A stretch of 64,000 nucleotides of DNA from Histoplasma ohiense (GCA_017607445.1 JAEVHH010000001.1:7130001-7194000), one strand, 5' to 3'; positions 43,196-55,605 are shown, counted from the first letter of the stretch. The notes: generated by a model not told the origin, from the letters alone. Program-made: numbers and translations.

Positions 43196-43830
43196 CAGAT
43201 GCTGTAAACTAATGAAGATTCAGTGTATTGATAGCATGAATTGCTCTTGTTTTGTCTTTTAATACACCATGCCTTTGACTGACTGCTTCTTTTCCAAATG
43301 AGTCAAATGGATTAGAATTAGATTGGGAACTTTATCTTGATTGGAATGAGACTGATTTATCTGAAAATTCAAGTTCTTTACAAAGAAGAAGGATACCATC
43401 TCAGTTATTTAGAATTTGCTCAATGATTAAGAACTGTTTCTCTAGTTTAAATGTAGAGAGAGTAGCTATTGAAAATCTCTCTCCTTGAAAGAAAAGTCTT
43501 GATAATCTTGTTGATTTAAACATTAGTCAACTTTCAAAAGAAGATCAGACTCAAGAACATTTAAAGCTTTTGAAACAAGTGAAAAATAAAGCAATTCTTA
43601 TATACACTGATGACTCAAAATGTGAGAAAACAGGCAATCTTGGAGCTGGAATAGCATATTCAGAAAATGATAAAAACTATATTCTTAATTCTTGACAAAT
43701 TGGAAAAGAGTCAGAAGTTTTTAATGCTGAATTATTTGCAATTTCAAGAGCTTTCAAATTGATTGAAATGAAGATTGAACAATGGAAAAGATTTGAGCAT
43801 ATTTGAATATTCTCTGATAGTCAAGCAGAG
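43196..43830 (+). mobile_element. LINE relic, left part (RNase H N-terminal half)
   Basis: The + strand reads ENLSPWKKSLDNL (Trp now TGA), AILIYTDDSKCEKTGNLGAG (first catalytic Asp), VFNAELFAISRAFKLIE (Glu) and IFSDSQAE (second Asp). At DSQAE the family-A retrotransposon enters and the frame resumes at 50980. Mutated and CpG-poor; the 5' end is truncated near the GC border. Same kind of element as the intact-composition fragment at 31150 but a different family. Confidence 0.8.
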
Positions 43831-44101
43831 TGTAAGAGATGGTTGTAGGTATAATTATGGGAGTAATATGAAGTACACATATAGAATGTTAAGAAGATAG
43901 CAATCTCTATTATTCAAAGCTAATCACTGATCTTCTAATATCTACAGATATCAGCAAGCATTATATAGACAATCACCACACACTACAGCTGTCTATAATG
44001 TCATGCACTATATCCCTTCTCATTAATTCTGATGTGTTCTGTGTTCTTCTATCATCATATAGCTATTTTCTAATATAGATATCTTCATTGCATCTATTAC
44101 A
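43831..44101 (-). repeat. 3' LTR of A1 (271 bp)
   Basis: Starts TGTAAGAGATGG and ends CATCTATTACA on the + strand. It aligns end to end with 50704-50974, differing almost only by C/T and G/A. Preceded by CAGAG. Confidence 0.95.
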
Positions 44102-44644
44102 ATTATCTCTCTTCTTCAAAGACCTGATTCTCAGAGCTTCTTACTGCAATGTGTGAAGTTCATAACATGTGCTGCATGATTAATATTGTATAGAGTTCAC
44201 AGAATCAGACTGAATTAATTGTTGAGATTAATTCTGAAATGTTGCTGTCTCAGAAGAACATTTTTTCATTTTCAGTGTCAATACAGTTCAATCACAATTT
44301 AGACACAACTTCTGAACCTCTTTTCTTTGACTTTTACATCAAAAAGTCATACTCTAACAAAATCATCACCATCATCATCATCAATGATTTTTTATTTAAA
44401 AAGAATACATCAATTTATCAAACAAAGTACACTGTATCTTTCTATATAATTTTTATTGTGAAATTCAAAGTTTTGATTGCATGATTGCATTTTTTATTTT
44501 GAGTTGAGTTTTGTGTTGTTGCAATTTCTTTGATCAATATTGCAATATTGATTTCAATCTTCAATATCTGTTTTTCTTTTTTATTGCTTTTGCTTCTCCT
44601 TCTTCTTTGAACAAGGTCTTGGTACTGATTAAAGTTATGATAGA

Positions 44645-45429
44645 ATGTCAGAACCAGCTGTTTCTGTTGCTGATTTGAAGTCTATAAATAGTGATATACT
44701 GTCTGTCATTGAGAGCATTTGCTTGAGTTGTCTGAAGAGATTGCAGAATCTTTCAGTATATTCTTGCTTTGTGAATAATGAACAGACACACTGTCACATC
44801 TATCATATATCAAATAGAAATTGTGCTGTCATAAGTTTTCTTAAACTGAGATTGTCAAAGATACTAACAGATTATAGATATCTGAGTGCTTTCATGAAAT
44901 CAGTTAATCTTTGATCAATGAATTTCACAAGATGCTGCTCTTCAATGAAGTTTCAGATGAGAGATTTGTCACATATCAAACTGTCATTGTGAGGTTTGTA
45001 CTTGATGTACAGATCTATAAAAATGCAGATGAGATTCTAGAATTCTATATGAACTCTGATAATCTATTGTCACAGCAGAATGTGGCATTCAATTATAGCA
45101 GTGTTTCAGAAAATGCATTTTCATATTCTGCTATTACATCAGTGTCATTCTCACTGAGTCAAGATCTTGATACATTATTTGAGTTGGTTGATAATGTAGA
45201 CAAAGATGAGAAAGTGAACAGTTCTGTTGAAATGTTAGAAAGAAACACAGCAGTATATTGCTGTTGTTGTATTCAACATTTGACAACATCTCTCTGCCAT
45301 CATTGTGAGTCTGCTGAGAATTGATACAAAAAATGCAAGCACTGCTCAGTGACAAAGCACATCTGCATTTCAGTAAGTTATTATTCAAAACAGATGTTTT
45401 TACAGTATATAATATTAACTTTCTATTAG
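44645..45429 (+). pseudogene. Antisense Cys-rich gene in the 3' spacer of A1
   Basis: It lies on the strand opposite to gag-pol, between the chromodomain and 3' LTR. Two adjacent open segments in different frames: 44645-44914 (ATG; SIESICLSCLKRLQNLSVYS with several Cys/His) and 44911-45324 onward, ending in VYCCCCIQHLTTSLCHHCES, KKCKHCSVTKHICIS. Paired CxxC motifs suggest zinc binding. A donor (GTAAGT, 45373) follows the C-I-S codons and a CTATTAG acceptor ends at 45429 (57-nt intron). The family-C element has the same Cys cluster and donor position in the same antisense place. One TGA lies in the Cys part. It is unlike Gag, Env or known retroelement extra ORFs I can recall; function unknown. 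Confidence 0.5.
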
Positions 45430-45879
45430 ATGTCAGTGAATGCTGTTGAATTGACTCAGACAGTTATCAACACTGCTGAGAATTTAATTGTCACTGATAT
45501 GAATGTTTTGAATATTAACATTTTGCAGAGCACTGTGATTGCAGTGGTTAGATTCTTTGCTATGAAGATTCAGAAGATTCAATAAGACAGTTCTTCTGAG
45601 ATTCTGACTGAAACAGTGATTGATGAGATTTCAGTGATTACATTGTCAGTCACAGCTCTCAAGTCATTGTTGAAATGTTGTGCTTCATCAGTTGAGAAAA
45701 TCTGAGATAATAAGCAGATTTGTCTTGATGATAATTTCTTGAATGATACTGATCAAGCTGAGACAGATCTGTTTTTTAATCTCTGAGTGAAATAGATATA
45801 TTCAGCAGTTATCATCATCTTCTTCATTTTCATTTACTGACTGACTTCTGATAGATTTTATTAAACTGTTTCAAGTACT

Positions 45880-48800
45880 TCTGACTGTTCATCAAGTTTT
45901 CCTCAGATTTCCAAGAATTATCTGTGTCTGTACAATCTTTCCATTTGATAAGATATTGTGTTTGACTGCAGTACTGACATTTGTCTAATATAGCTTCAAC
46001 TTTTCATTTCTCTTGTGTGTTTATAATTATCAGTTCTGCTTGCAGAATTTGTCCATTGCACACATGATATAATTTGAGAAGGGAAATATAGAATACAGAA
46101 TGAATTTCTTTATATTGCAGCATGAGTTTCAGTTTGTACATCTGCATACTGCAGATATCAATTATTTGAAAGAGACTCAAAAATTGATGATCTAGTTTGA
46201 GTGAGGATTGCAAGATGGATATATTTTTTGCACACAGCATTACCCAGTCCTCTATCTTAAAGCTTTTTGATATATGACACTGATTGTAATACTTTTTCTC
46301 AGCTGCTTTGACAGCTTTCAGACATTCTCAGATTTTATTCTCTGCTTGCTTCATCTGTTCCATTTGTTCCATCACTGATTTTGACACATCTGTGCTTGGG
46401 GGTTCCATGTCTATGTGAAGTTCAGTTGGTCAGTCAATCATTGCTTCAGATGATGTCATTTTTATCAATATGTGGAAGATGTTGTTATATGCTCATTGTG
46501 TCAGAGGAATCCATTCTATCCAATTATCTTGCTGATAGCTGCAATATGTGTGAAGATAATGTTCAATCATCTGGTTCAATTGTTCTGTCTGGCTGTCAGT
46601 TTGTGGGTGGAATGCTGTTGATAATTTTCATTGAATATAGAGCAGGTAACACAATGTTGATCAAAACTTGCTATTTATTAATGAATCTCAGTTGTTAATA
46701 ATGTTCACAGATAGGTCAAAGTTCTTCACAACTCTCTATACAATAATATCCACAAGTTCTTCTGCATCTAGCTCTGAAGATGTGAGCACAATTATGACTC
46801 ATTTGATAAATAAATCAACAAATACAACAATAGTATTATAGATTTGACTTTTCTTTTTATTATCTGACAGATCTTCAATAAAGTCCATGCTAATTGTATG
46901 TCATTTTTTATCTGGCACTGGATGTGGTTGTAGCAATCTGTACAGCTTATGCTATGATATCTTGATATATTGGCAAACATTGCAAGTTCTCACATATTCT
47001 GCAATCTCATCACTCATACCATACCACAAGTACTTGCATTTGATCACTTCAATGATTTTGTCACATTCAAAATGGCCATCTTGGGGATCATCATGATTCA
47101 TTTTCATTATTTCATATCTTACAGTCTTGTTTTGTGATATATAGACTTTATCATCTTTTCTGAGCAGATCATCTTTATCTACTGCTCAGATTGAACAATT
47201 ATCTACACTAGTATCATTCATCTCTAGTCTTCTGCAAAGTTCAGATATGTCAGTGTCTCTATTCTGAATCTGCAGTAAGAGTTCAATGATAGATTCAGCT
47301 ATCTCTTTGCAATAGACTGTCTCAGACTCAAATATCTTAACAGCTAGAATCTGTGATATCAGAGTTTCTAGATTTAATCTCATAATATCTGCAATTTCAT
47401 TCTCATTCACAGATGTGTTCTTTATTCTGCAGAGATTGTTGTCATCAATGACTACAGATCTCTTCACCCAACAATTTTCATTAGCTTGCAGATCTTTTCA
47501 CATCATCTTGACACATTGATCTAACTTTGTGTTTTCTTTTGTCTTTAGTGATTTAAAGATCTTCTTACACAGCTTCTCTTGCAGAGTAGAGAGTCTCATC
47601 AAAAGAGCTGTGTGTTTTACAAAATCTGAACAACAATTTGATACATCTGCAGAATTATTTTTCTCAGAACAGTGCTCTATTTCAAAATCAAACACTGAGA
47701 GTATTTCCATCCAGCAAATCTGACATTCATTTAGCTGCTTCATCATCATGAAGCACTGGAGGTTGACATAGTCAGATAAAACAGTTATCAGATGTCTGCT
47801 ACTATGTAAGTAGTGATGTCATTGCCTGAAAGCTTCTACAATCAGCAACATTTCTAAATCATATATTTGATAACATCTTTCTGTTTCTGTGAGCTTTCTA
47901 GACCAAAACACAATCAGATGTCAGTGATCATCATTCATTAATTGTGATATTACTGCAGCAATTGCAACATCAGATTCATCCATTTCTATACAGAGTTTTC
48001 ACTGCAGATCAAAGTGAATCAACAATGGTGCTTTTGTAAAGCATTCTTTTAACTACAAAATTGTGTGCTTGCAGTTATCATCTAACTGGACAGATGTGTT
48101 ATTCTTCTCTCTTTTCATTTCATAATCTTTTAACAATTCAGTCAGAGGTGCTGTTATTATTGAGAACTTGTATATGAATCAATGATAGAAATTGATGAAT
48201 TTTAGAAATATTTGCAATTCATTTATAGTTCACAGTTCTGATCAATCTAGAATTGTGTTGACACAGCATTTCTCAACAGTAATGCTCTGCATGGTAACCA
48301 CAAAACTCAAAAATCCAATTTCTGTTGTGTGGAACATACACTTACTAAGTTTGGCATATAGTCTCCATCACCTTAACCATTCCAGCACATTCTTAACATG
48401 GATGACATGTTCATCAAGCATGTTTGAATAGATTACAATATTGTCAAGATAAGTTATGCAATATATGTCTAAAAGATCACTGAGGGCTTTGTTGATATAA
48501 GATTGAAAGATCACAGAGGCATTGATTAGCTCAAAAGATAAAACTAGATATTCAAAATGTCCATATCATGTTCAAAATGCTGTTTTTCATTCATCTCTCA
48601 CTCATATGCAAATTCTATGATATGTGTCTCTAAGGTTCAGTTGCATATATATTTTGACACCTGCTAATCTATCAAGTATTTCACTTATCAAGGGCAGTGA
48701 ATATCAATTCTTGACCATTATTTCATTCAATTCTTGATAATCCACACAAAGACACAGGGTTCCATCTTTCTTCAGTGTAAATAACACTGACATGTCAGCT

Positions 48801-49400
48801 GAGCTCTTGAACAGACATATCCAATTCTTCTCTAACATCTTTTCAATATATTCTCAGAGGATAGAGAGTTCTTGAGGTGATAAGTTATATATCAATTGAT
48901 ATGAGGGTTCCTTGCCAGGTTTGAGCTCTATGGCATGATCATGAGGTGCATGTTTCACATCAGATATGTCTTCTCAGAATACATCAAGATAATCTTTATA
49001 ATTATCTGAGATATTTGGCTCAGTTACTGCACTCGCAGCTTGTAATGATAAGGCAGTAAATATAATATTGTCATCATCAATTAGTGTTGTGAATTCTTTA
49101 GCAGTATTCAGATGTATGTGGTTAATATTCAACACTTTTCTATAGATTCAGCATCTTCACACCCAGTCAATATCAGAGTTCACAGCTTTCAATCACAGCA
49201 TGCTCAAAATTACATCATATCTGCTAATGTTGACCTCTTTGAAATGGTGGAATTCTTCTCAGAGAATATGTTCATCATTGATAATCTTCATTGCAGCTCT
49301 TTGTTGTTCATATGATTTAATCTTATAATTATCAACTGCTTTCACTACTTTTGGTTTATCTTCTGTCTTTGAGAAATATTTTGATGCCCAGGTGTGGAAC
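45880..49400 (-). pseudogene. pol of A1: protease-RT-RNase H-integrase-chromodomain
   Basis: Read on the minus strand. RT is at about 48870-48100 and its catalytic box reads TYLDNIVI (YLDN, not YLDD). RNase H is at about 48050-47480, with FDFEIEHCSEKNNSADV. The integrase zinc region is near 47000, and its core at about 46900-46480 includes MDFIEDLSD and HPQTDSQTEQLNQ. A GPY/F region follows (LDHQFLSLFQI, IHSVFYISLLKLYH; 46004-46240). The chromodomain (about 46010-45880) reads QYLIKWKDCTDTDNSWK and ENLMNSQKYLKQF, with its Trp residues kept. Stops are mostly TGA. Inactive. Confidence 0.85.
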
Positions 49401-49599
49401 ATGAAGTTCACATCCACATCAGAATCCACTAGCATTCACACTATCAACCATTCCACTTCTGTCAGCATCCATGTATTCATCATCAATAATTGTTTATCTC
49501 ACAGTCTAGTTGTTTGTATTCTCAATGCAGCAGCTGCTTCTACAATTGAAATTGTTGGTTTTTTGCTTGTTGAACTTGGTTGTGCTTTTCAGAGTGTAA

Positions 49600-50640
49600 C
49601 ATTCAACAATCATTTGCAATATGACCCTTTTTATAGCAGTGAGAACACTTCTTCATTCAGTTATATTTATCTTTCTTGATTTGTTCAGTTGAATCTGTTT
49701 GTTTCTCTCATTTTCTCTTGTTTTGATGGTTGCTAGATTTATCAGAACAACACTGATTCTCTATGAATATTGCAGGTCTTTCTTTGCAGATAGTATATCA
49801 TCACTCTGATATATTTTTCTCAAGAATCTGTAGAGTTCAAAGCAATTCTTTGTAGTTCTGAGGCTCTTGATTTCAACAGTTGAATTCTGTGTGTAATATC
49901 TTCAATGTCTTACTACACAAGTTATCCATTCTTTGTTCTTCACTATATGAGGGTAAGTAGTATTCTCAGTCTTTGAGATATTTAGAGAAATCATGTATTG
50001 ATTGTCATTCTTGTTGCTTTGCATCTTGAAACTTTTGACTTGTCAATCAGCACTGGTTCTGTGGATTGTTAATTTGCATTTCTAGATGTGATAACATATC
50101 ATCAAAAGTCAACAGTGTTGCTCCTTCATGTCTCTCATACAATGATACAAAATTCAATCATTTCTGCTTAACATGGGTGTCAAGATAGAGTTTAGCATCA
50201 TTTATCTTGTGTTCTTCCTTTCAATAATATCAACAGTGGCATGTAAAGAGAGTCAATATGCAATCTTTATAGTTCTTGAATTCTAACATATTTTTTCCTC
50301 AATAATAGTCCTTAATCTCTAACCTTGGTGGTGTTTCATTATCATCATTCATATCATTCACAGATCAATTTTGCGGCGGTTCTGTGGTGACATTCTGGGT
50401 TAATTGAGACTCAATGAGAGTATCTTCACAAATCTACACTTTCAACTTGTTGAGCTGCTGTTGTGCATGCAGAATAGCTAATTGCTGCTCTCATTCACAA
50501 ATTTGATCATTCAACTGTTGCAAACACACATTGTGATCATCAGAGGCAGTAGAAGATTCAGATTGATTTTCAAAGAATCTTGCACATATCAAAATCATCT
50601 TGCATGTTTTAACTAATGTTGCATGTTTTAACTAATGTTG
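49600..50640 (-). pseudogene. gag of A1 with intact zinc knuckle
   Basis: The minus strand shows a Gln/Leu-rich coiled-coil N-terminal part (LHAQQQLNKLKV) and a CCHC knuckle near 49660-49615 reading CSHCYKKGHIANDC (C-x2-C-x4-H-x4-C). The copy A2 at 58386 is colinear. Several TGA stops break the frame. Confidence 0.7.
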
Positions 50641-50703
50641 TGTGCTTTATTGTAGGTGTGTGTAACAACAGACCACTCAAATAAAGTTTAGAGTGATTAG
50701 AAT

Positions 50704-50974
50704 TGTAAGAGATGGTTGTAGATATAATTATGAAAGTAGTGTGAAGTACACACATAGAATGTTAAGAAGATAGCAATCTCTATTATTCAAAGTTAATTGC
50801 TGATCTTCTAATATCTACAGATATCAGCAAGTATTATATAGATGACCACCATGCACTACAGCTGTCTATGATGCTGTGTGCTATATTCCTTCTCATTAAT
50901 TCTGACGTGTTCTGTGTTCTTCTATCACCATATAGCTATTTTCTAATATAGATATCTCCGTTGCGCCTATTACA
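50704..50974 (-). repeat. 5' LTR of A1 (271 bp)
   Basis: TGTAAGAGATGG to GCGCCTATTACA, same length as its partner at 43831. It keeps CpG in GCGCCTATTACA and GACGTG where the partner has TpG/CpA, showing where mutation struck one copy only. Followed by CAGAG. Confidence 0.95.
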
Positions 50975-50979
50975 CAGAG

Positions 50980-52050
50980 CTTAAAAGACTTCAAAGTAAT
51001 AAAATCAGCAGTGGACAGTCAATGCTAGAGCTGATTTTGAAAAGTCTTCAAAATATTCAAAGAAAAATCTCACTCAATTGTTCTATTCATCTTCACTGGA
51101 TGCCTGCTCACATGGGTATATATGACAATGAAATGGCTGATAAAGCTGCAAAAAGAGCCACTGAGTTAGAAGTCTGCTGTCAAAGAATTGTAACATGATC
51201 TTTTATTAAAAGAAAAATAAGAGAATTATGTTTACAAAAGTGGCAAGATGTCTGATTCATGCAAAGAAAAAGTGTGCATTATTCCAGATTTGAAACTAAG
51301 CCAAAGTGGAAGACTTGCTCAATAAAGTGTAAGAAGAAACTTTTTGCTACAATAATGCAGCTAAAGCTTGAACATGGACATTTCAAATCATATTTAGCAA
51401 AGTTTAAAGATGATTTAAATGATCTATGTTCAGATTGTCAGTTATATGAAAATCCAGAGCATCTTCTGTTACTTTGTACAAAGTATTCAGAACTAAGATT
51501 GAGACTGAGAGAGAAGTATCAACTGAATCAGTTAAATTTGAGTTTGTTATTCAATACAAAAGCTGGAAATATGTTCTTAATTGAATATTTAAATGAGTCA
51601 AATGTTGCTACAAGAGCTTGTTTGAATAGTGTCACTTGATGATATTTAGATCAGTTGTTTTTGTTTATTTTATTTTGATCTTTTCTTTAACTTTGTTTAT
51701 TGTTAATTTTCATTTGTTTCAAGCAGTTTGCTTCATTATTTGTTGATAATAGTCATTGCAAATGTTTTTTCTTTTCTGTTGATTTTTAATAGCTGCTGTC
51801 TTTTATAATATTTATTTCCTTTGTTTTGAAGTTGAGTTGTGCTAACCCATTGACATTCTTTTGATTTTATCTTTGAATTGAATAGTTTGAATAGTTGTTT
51901 GATTCTGAGCTGGAATTCTGTTAATGCATGTGTCAAATTGTTTTTGTATATTAGAATATTCTTGATTTGAAAAATCCTGAAGTATTTCAGGTAGATGTCA
52001 TAGTCACTGACTGTATACATCTATAATTGAAGAATAATAATAATAATAAT
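50980..52050 (+). mobile_element. LINE relic, right part and 3' tail
   Basis: Continues the RNase H broken at 43830: ILKSLQNIQRKIS, IHLHWMPAHMGIYDNEMADK (the H-W-x-P-x-H-x-G-x-x-x-N-E-x-A-D signature). The C-terminal zinc-type motif follows, LCSDCQLYENPEHLLLLC (C-x2-C-x8-H-x4-C; 51429-51480), in open frame 51259-51639. The 3' UTR ends in (TAA/AAT)n at 52033-52050, the tail type of I-clade LINEs. Stops within are TGA. Confidence 0.8.
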
Positions 52051-52319
52051 TTGACTGACTGCAAAGTGAATGATACAATCTCACTCCTTCCACCAACAAA
52101 TTTTACAACTTGTTGTGTGGGTCACAATGACTAATACAGCTGTATGACTAATCAGATCTATCAATTCTGGAAATAATTCACATCTTTTGTCATCTTATCT
52201 CTTGGTTCTATTCTTTCATCATGATCTCACTCTTCAAAATCTTTCATCTTCATCTCTGAAAATGATCATCAGATTCCAAACACTCTAACAGCTGCTATCT
52301 TCTTTGTTTCACTTTCATT
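52051..52319. other. Flank between LINE tail and kinase-like relic
   Basis: AT-rich, CpG-free; no coding signal of its own. It would be upstream DNA of the kinase-like gene. Confidence 0.4.
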
Positions 52320-52769
52320 ATGATGATTGACCCAGCAGACAGTATCTATCAGAAGGAGACAGAATTCAACAAAGACTTGAAGATTGAGATTGACTTTTTG
52401 AAGATGAAGTTCATCAGAGAGCTGAATGCTTCAGAGATATCATTGATATTTCATGTAAACTACAATGACAAACTGCATATTCTGAAAGTTGTATGTTTCT
52501 TCTCATGAATGTATTCTAACTCTATATCACTCTTGACACTGATCTAGTTCCATAACAATGGTGATTCTGAATATGTCAGTGATGGTGTTTGTGATTTGAA
52601 TTGCTCTTGTTGCGAGATCAGGGTGTATTGCAATCTGAAACGATTTGGAATATATGATGGCGGCTACGTGCCAAAGTTTTACGGGTTTAACTGTGTCAAG
52701 CGCTACTCACTACCATTAGTGAGTGCACCACAGCATACAGAAAACCACACTGTACAGAAAATATTATGA
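52320..52769 (+). pseudogene. Truncated fungal protein-kinase-like gene, two exons
   Basis: Exon 1 52320-52490 (starts MMIDPAD), intron 52491-52547 (57 nt, GTATGT..TCTAG), exon 2 52548-52769 ending TGA. After splicing, NYNDKLHILKV joins FHNNGDSEYVSDGVCDLN, then CCEIRVYCNLKRFGIYDGGY and VPKFYGF. This resembles the N-terminal lobe of a large fungal kinase-like family (FHDNGDPGYT..GRDLNRFRCE..AY..L...G...G.VPKFYG). Arg codons there have become Cys through CGT/CGC->TGT/TGC. From 52612 to 52735 CpG is still present, so mutation stops inside exon 2. The C-lobe with the catalytic loop is missing, so it is non-functional as a kinase. Confidence 0.6.
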
Positions 52770-52814
52770 ATATCATCAATCTTCATTCTTAAATATTCAT
52801 TAATCATTGTCATC

Positions 52815-52927
52815 ATGTCTAAATCTTTCAATTACACTGAAGAGCAATTGCAAAATGCTATTGACACATTTAGAAAGAATTCAATATTAAAAATCATATC
52901 TCTGTCACAAGAATTCAAAGTTCCATC
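52815..52927 (+). pseudogene. Pogo-like transposase start (psq-type HTH), cut by LTR
   Basis: ATG at 52815. The 38 codons read MSKSFNYTEEQLQNAIDTFR then LKIISLSQEFKVPS. This is the N-terminal helix-turn-helix of Pogo/Tc1-type (HTH_psq) fungal transposases, which usually begin with x-x-Y-T-E-x-x-L-x-x-A and end in GVPRSTL. The LTR of B1 starts at 52928 inside the next codon. The remainder would lie beyond B1, outside this window, starting with a copy of CCATC. Confidence 0.65.
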
Positions 52928-53281
52928 TGTAATGAGCATACTTCAATTAACAATCTAGCACTATCCTAATACAGATTACGAATTGATTAAGAAAAGAAAG
53001 AGAAAAGAGATCAGAAGAAAAGGTTGTACAAAGAGAGTTCTTATAGAGAGGAGATTGAAATGAAAGAATATCAGAAGCCACTCCACAGTGGAGCACAGAG
53101 TGAAGTACAGAGTGGAAGAATGTTGAGGGTTATGTGGAAGAATTGTTAGAACTACACAAGCACAGAGTGTGAGGCAGAAGAGGTTATACAGAAGAATCAT
53201 TAGAGACTATATGAGTGTGAAGTATGAGGCAGAAGAGGTTGATTGTGTAAGTTAACTACTAACAGATACTAACCCATCATA
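52928..53281 (-). repeat. 3' LTR of B1, shortened (354 bp)
   Basis: Both ends match the 534-bp family-B LTR (TGTAATGAGCATACTTC .. CTAACCCATCATA). It is 180 bp shorter because about three of the ~63-bp internal subrepeats are missing. Confidence 0.85.
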
Positions 53282-55605
53282 TTATCCCTCTCTACTGAGA
53301 TGAGTGATGACTCATAGATGTCGAGGGTGGTGGTATCCTTCAAGATGAACACAGATTCCCAGATCAGATGATTGTATTCTATTCATTTGACAAGATATTC
53401 ACAGCAGTGGCAGTTGGTTCTATTATCAAGAATCATTTTGATCTTTCATTCAAGTTCATTATCTTCTTCTATAATGATGAGTGGCTGTCAGTTGAAGGTT
53501 CTCTGTGAGGAGAATGAATCCTCAGCTGCAGATCAGAGCAGATTCATATGAAAGACATTGTGAATATCAGATGAAGTGTTGAGTTGATAATTGTGTGTGT
53601 CTAGCATCTTCATCACAGTATATTTGATATGATAGTAATTCAGTGTACACAAGAGATAATCTGTCTTTATGTTTTTAAGATCTAATCAGATTTTGTCTTC
53701 TACATAATATTGAGTTGCAGAATTTCTTCTGATATTTACTTGATCTTCATAATTTTGCTGAATGCTGATTATGAAAGCTTCTGCTTATTCATAAGCTTTC
53801 TTAAGCTTGCTCATGATGTTATCTGCTGCTTGTATGAGACTGTGAATGTATGTGATTTTTCAGAGATTCTCAGAAGAGTCTAGAACTTTTAAATCATATT
53901 CATGTAGAAGAAAGAATGAGCTTATGCTTATTGTGACAGAGTCTCAGCTGTTAATTGCAATCTTGATATGTGATAGCAGATAACTTCAGTTGTCTTGTGT
54001 GTAATTGCAGAATTTACAGAGAATATTCTTTATCATTTATATCATTCTCTCTGTGACTTCATCAGTCTCTGAGTGGTACACTGTTGACAATTTTCATTCA
54101 ATTCTTAGCAGCTGATATATGCAGATTCAGAGTGTACTGATAAATTGACTGTCTCTATCTGATACAATGAATGAAGACAGACTGTGCATACAATAGAACA
54201 GACTCTGAACAAAGACATTCACAACTACTTCAACATTCATTCTGTTACAGAATTGCAGTATTACATTCTTACTGAGACAATCAACAATGACTAGAATGTT
54301 TGTAGAATCTTCACTCTCAGATAGAGAAACTGCAAAGTCAATTGCTATATCATATCAGATTTGTTTGAGAATAGACAGAGATTTTAACATCTCTTTTTAT
54401 CATTTATATTATACTGTTACTGAGTCACAGCAATTGCAATTGCATACAAATCAGTGTATATTCTTTGATATGTTCAGTCAGTAGAAGTCTTGAGCTATGA
54501 TGCTGTACATAATCTCACAGTCTGAGTGCTCAGTCATTGATGAGTTATGAATCTTCTGCATAATTTATATTTATAGAGATTCTGAATCAGAGACTCATTG
54601 TCTATCTCAGAAGTGTAGACATTCATCATCATTGATTGAATATGCTGAGATGTCTGTTTTTGAGTATATATCTGCAGGGAATTGAGATGCTCTGTTTTGT
54701 ACAGCTTCAGCAGCTTGTTGTCAGAATTTGTCTGTCTCTATTATTTGTCTCCATTGCTCTTCAAGTGAGGGATATTGAGTATGAGATTGATTAACATATA
54801 TACAGAGTTCATCTGACTGTGTGGAACTTTCTATGATCACAGAGTTGATTAACTGATGCTATCAGTGTTTCTATCTGTTATTCAGATCATTGAACAGTAT
54901 ATCTTATTCTCAATGAAATAAAACATCCATGAGAGTGTTCTCTGCTTTTGATTGATAGTGAATTGTGAATGAGAATCAGCTAAGAAATAATGACCAGCAT
55001 ATATACCTCTCAATAAGCTTATAAATGATTGTGAAATATTTCAGATTCTTATGATCAGTAACAATTTCAAATCTCTCAATACTCATAAGTTTGAACTTTT
55101 ATTCTTCAAGATATTATATGATTACTAGAAGCTTTTTGTCATAGATCTTGTAGTTGCATTCAGCAGACAACATCTTCTTTAAGATGAAAACATAAGATTA
55201 TAGAACATCTTCATTATCATATTACATCAATATCTCATCTATCATATAATCTGAAATATCTGTTTTAAGAGTTGTATGGTTATCTTAATTGAATGATTGT
55301 AGCATTGAAGTGTTTGTGAATATACACTTCAGCATTTTGAAAGCTGCATCTACTTCATCAGTTCATTGAAATACAGCATCTTTTCAGATTAGATCTGTCA
55401 GTGATCATACAATATTGAAGAAGTTCTTAATGAATCTTCAGTAGAAGTTGATGAACTCTAGAAAACTTCTAATCTTTTTTACTGAGACTGATATCTTCTA
55501 GCTGAGGATTGCTTTCATCTTCTTAGAATTCATGTGTATGCCTTTTTCAGCTTTGATGATGAATTCTAGATAGATTGTAGACTTAGTCTTGAAGTCATAT
55601 TTGTC

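Larger units (their letters stand above)
43831..50974 (-). mobile_element. Complete family-A chromovirus, copy A1 (7144 bp)
   Basis: Two 271-bp LTRs (43831-44101 and 50704-50974) flank an internal part transcribed on the minus strand. CAGAG is duplicated at 43826-43830 and 50975-50979. Order on the minus strand: 5' LTR (right), gag (about 50640-49600), pol (about 49400-45880) with protease, RT, RNase H, integrase and chromodomain, a 1.8-kb spacer holding an antisense gene, and the 3' LTR. All copies of pol frames are broken by transition-type stops. It sits inside the RNase H of a LINE, so it is younger than that LINE. Confidence 0.9.

Noticed and set aside
52033..52050. (TAA)n as an ordinary microsatellite
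   Set aside because: It ends the 3' UTR of the LINE relic, so it is better read as the element's tail.
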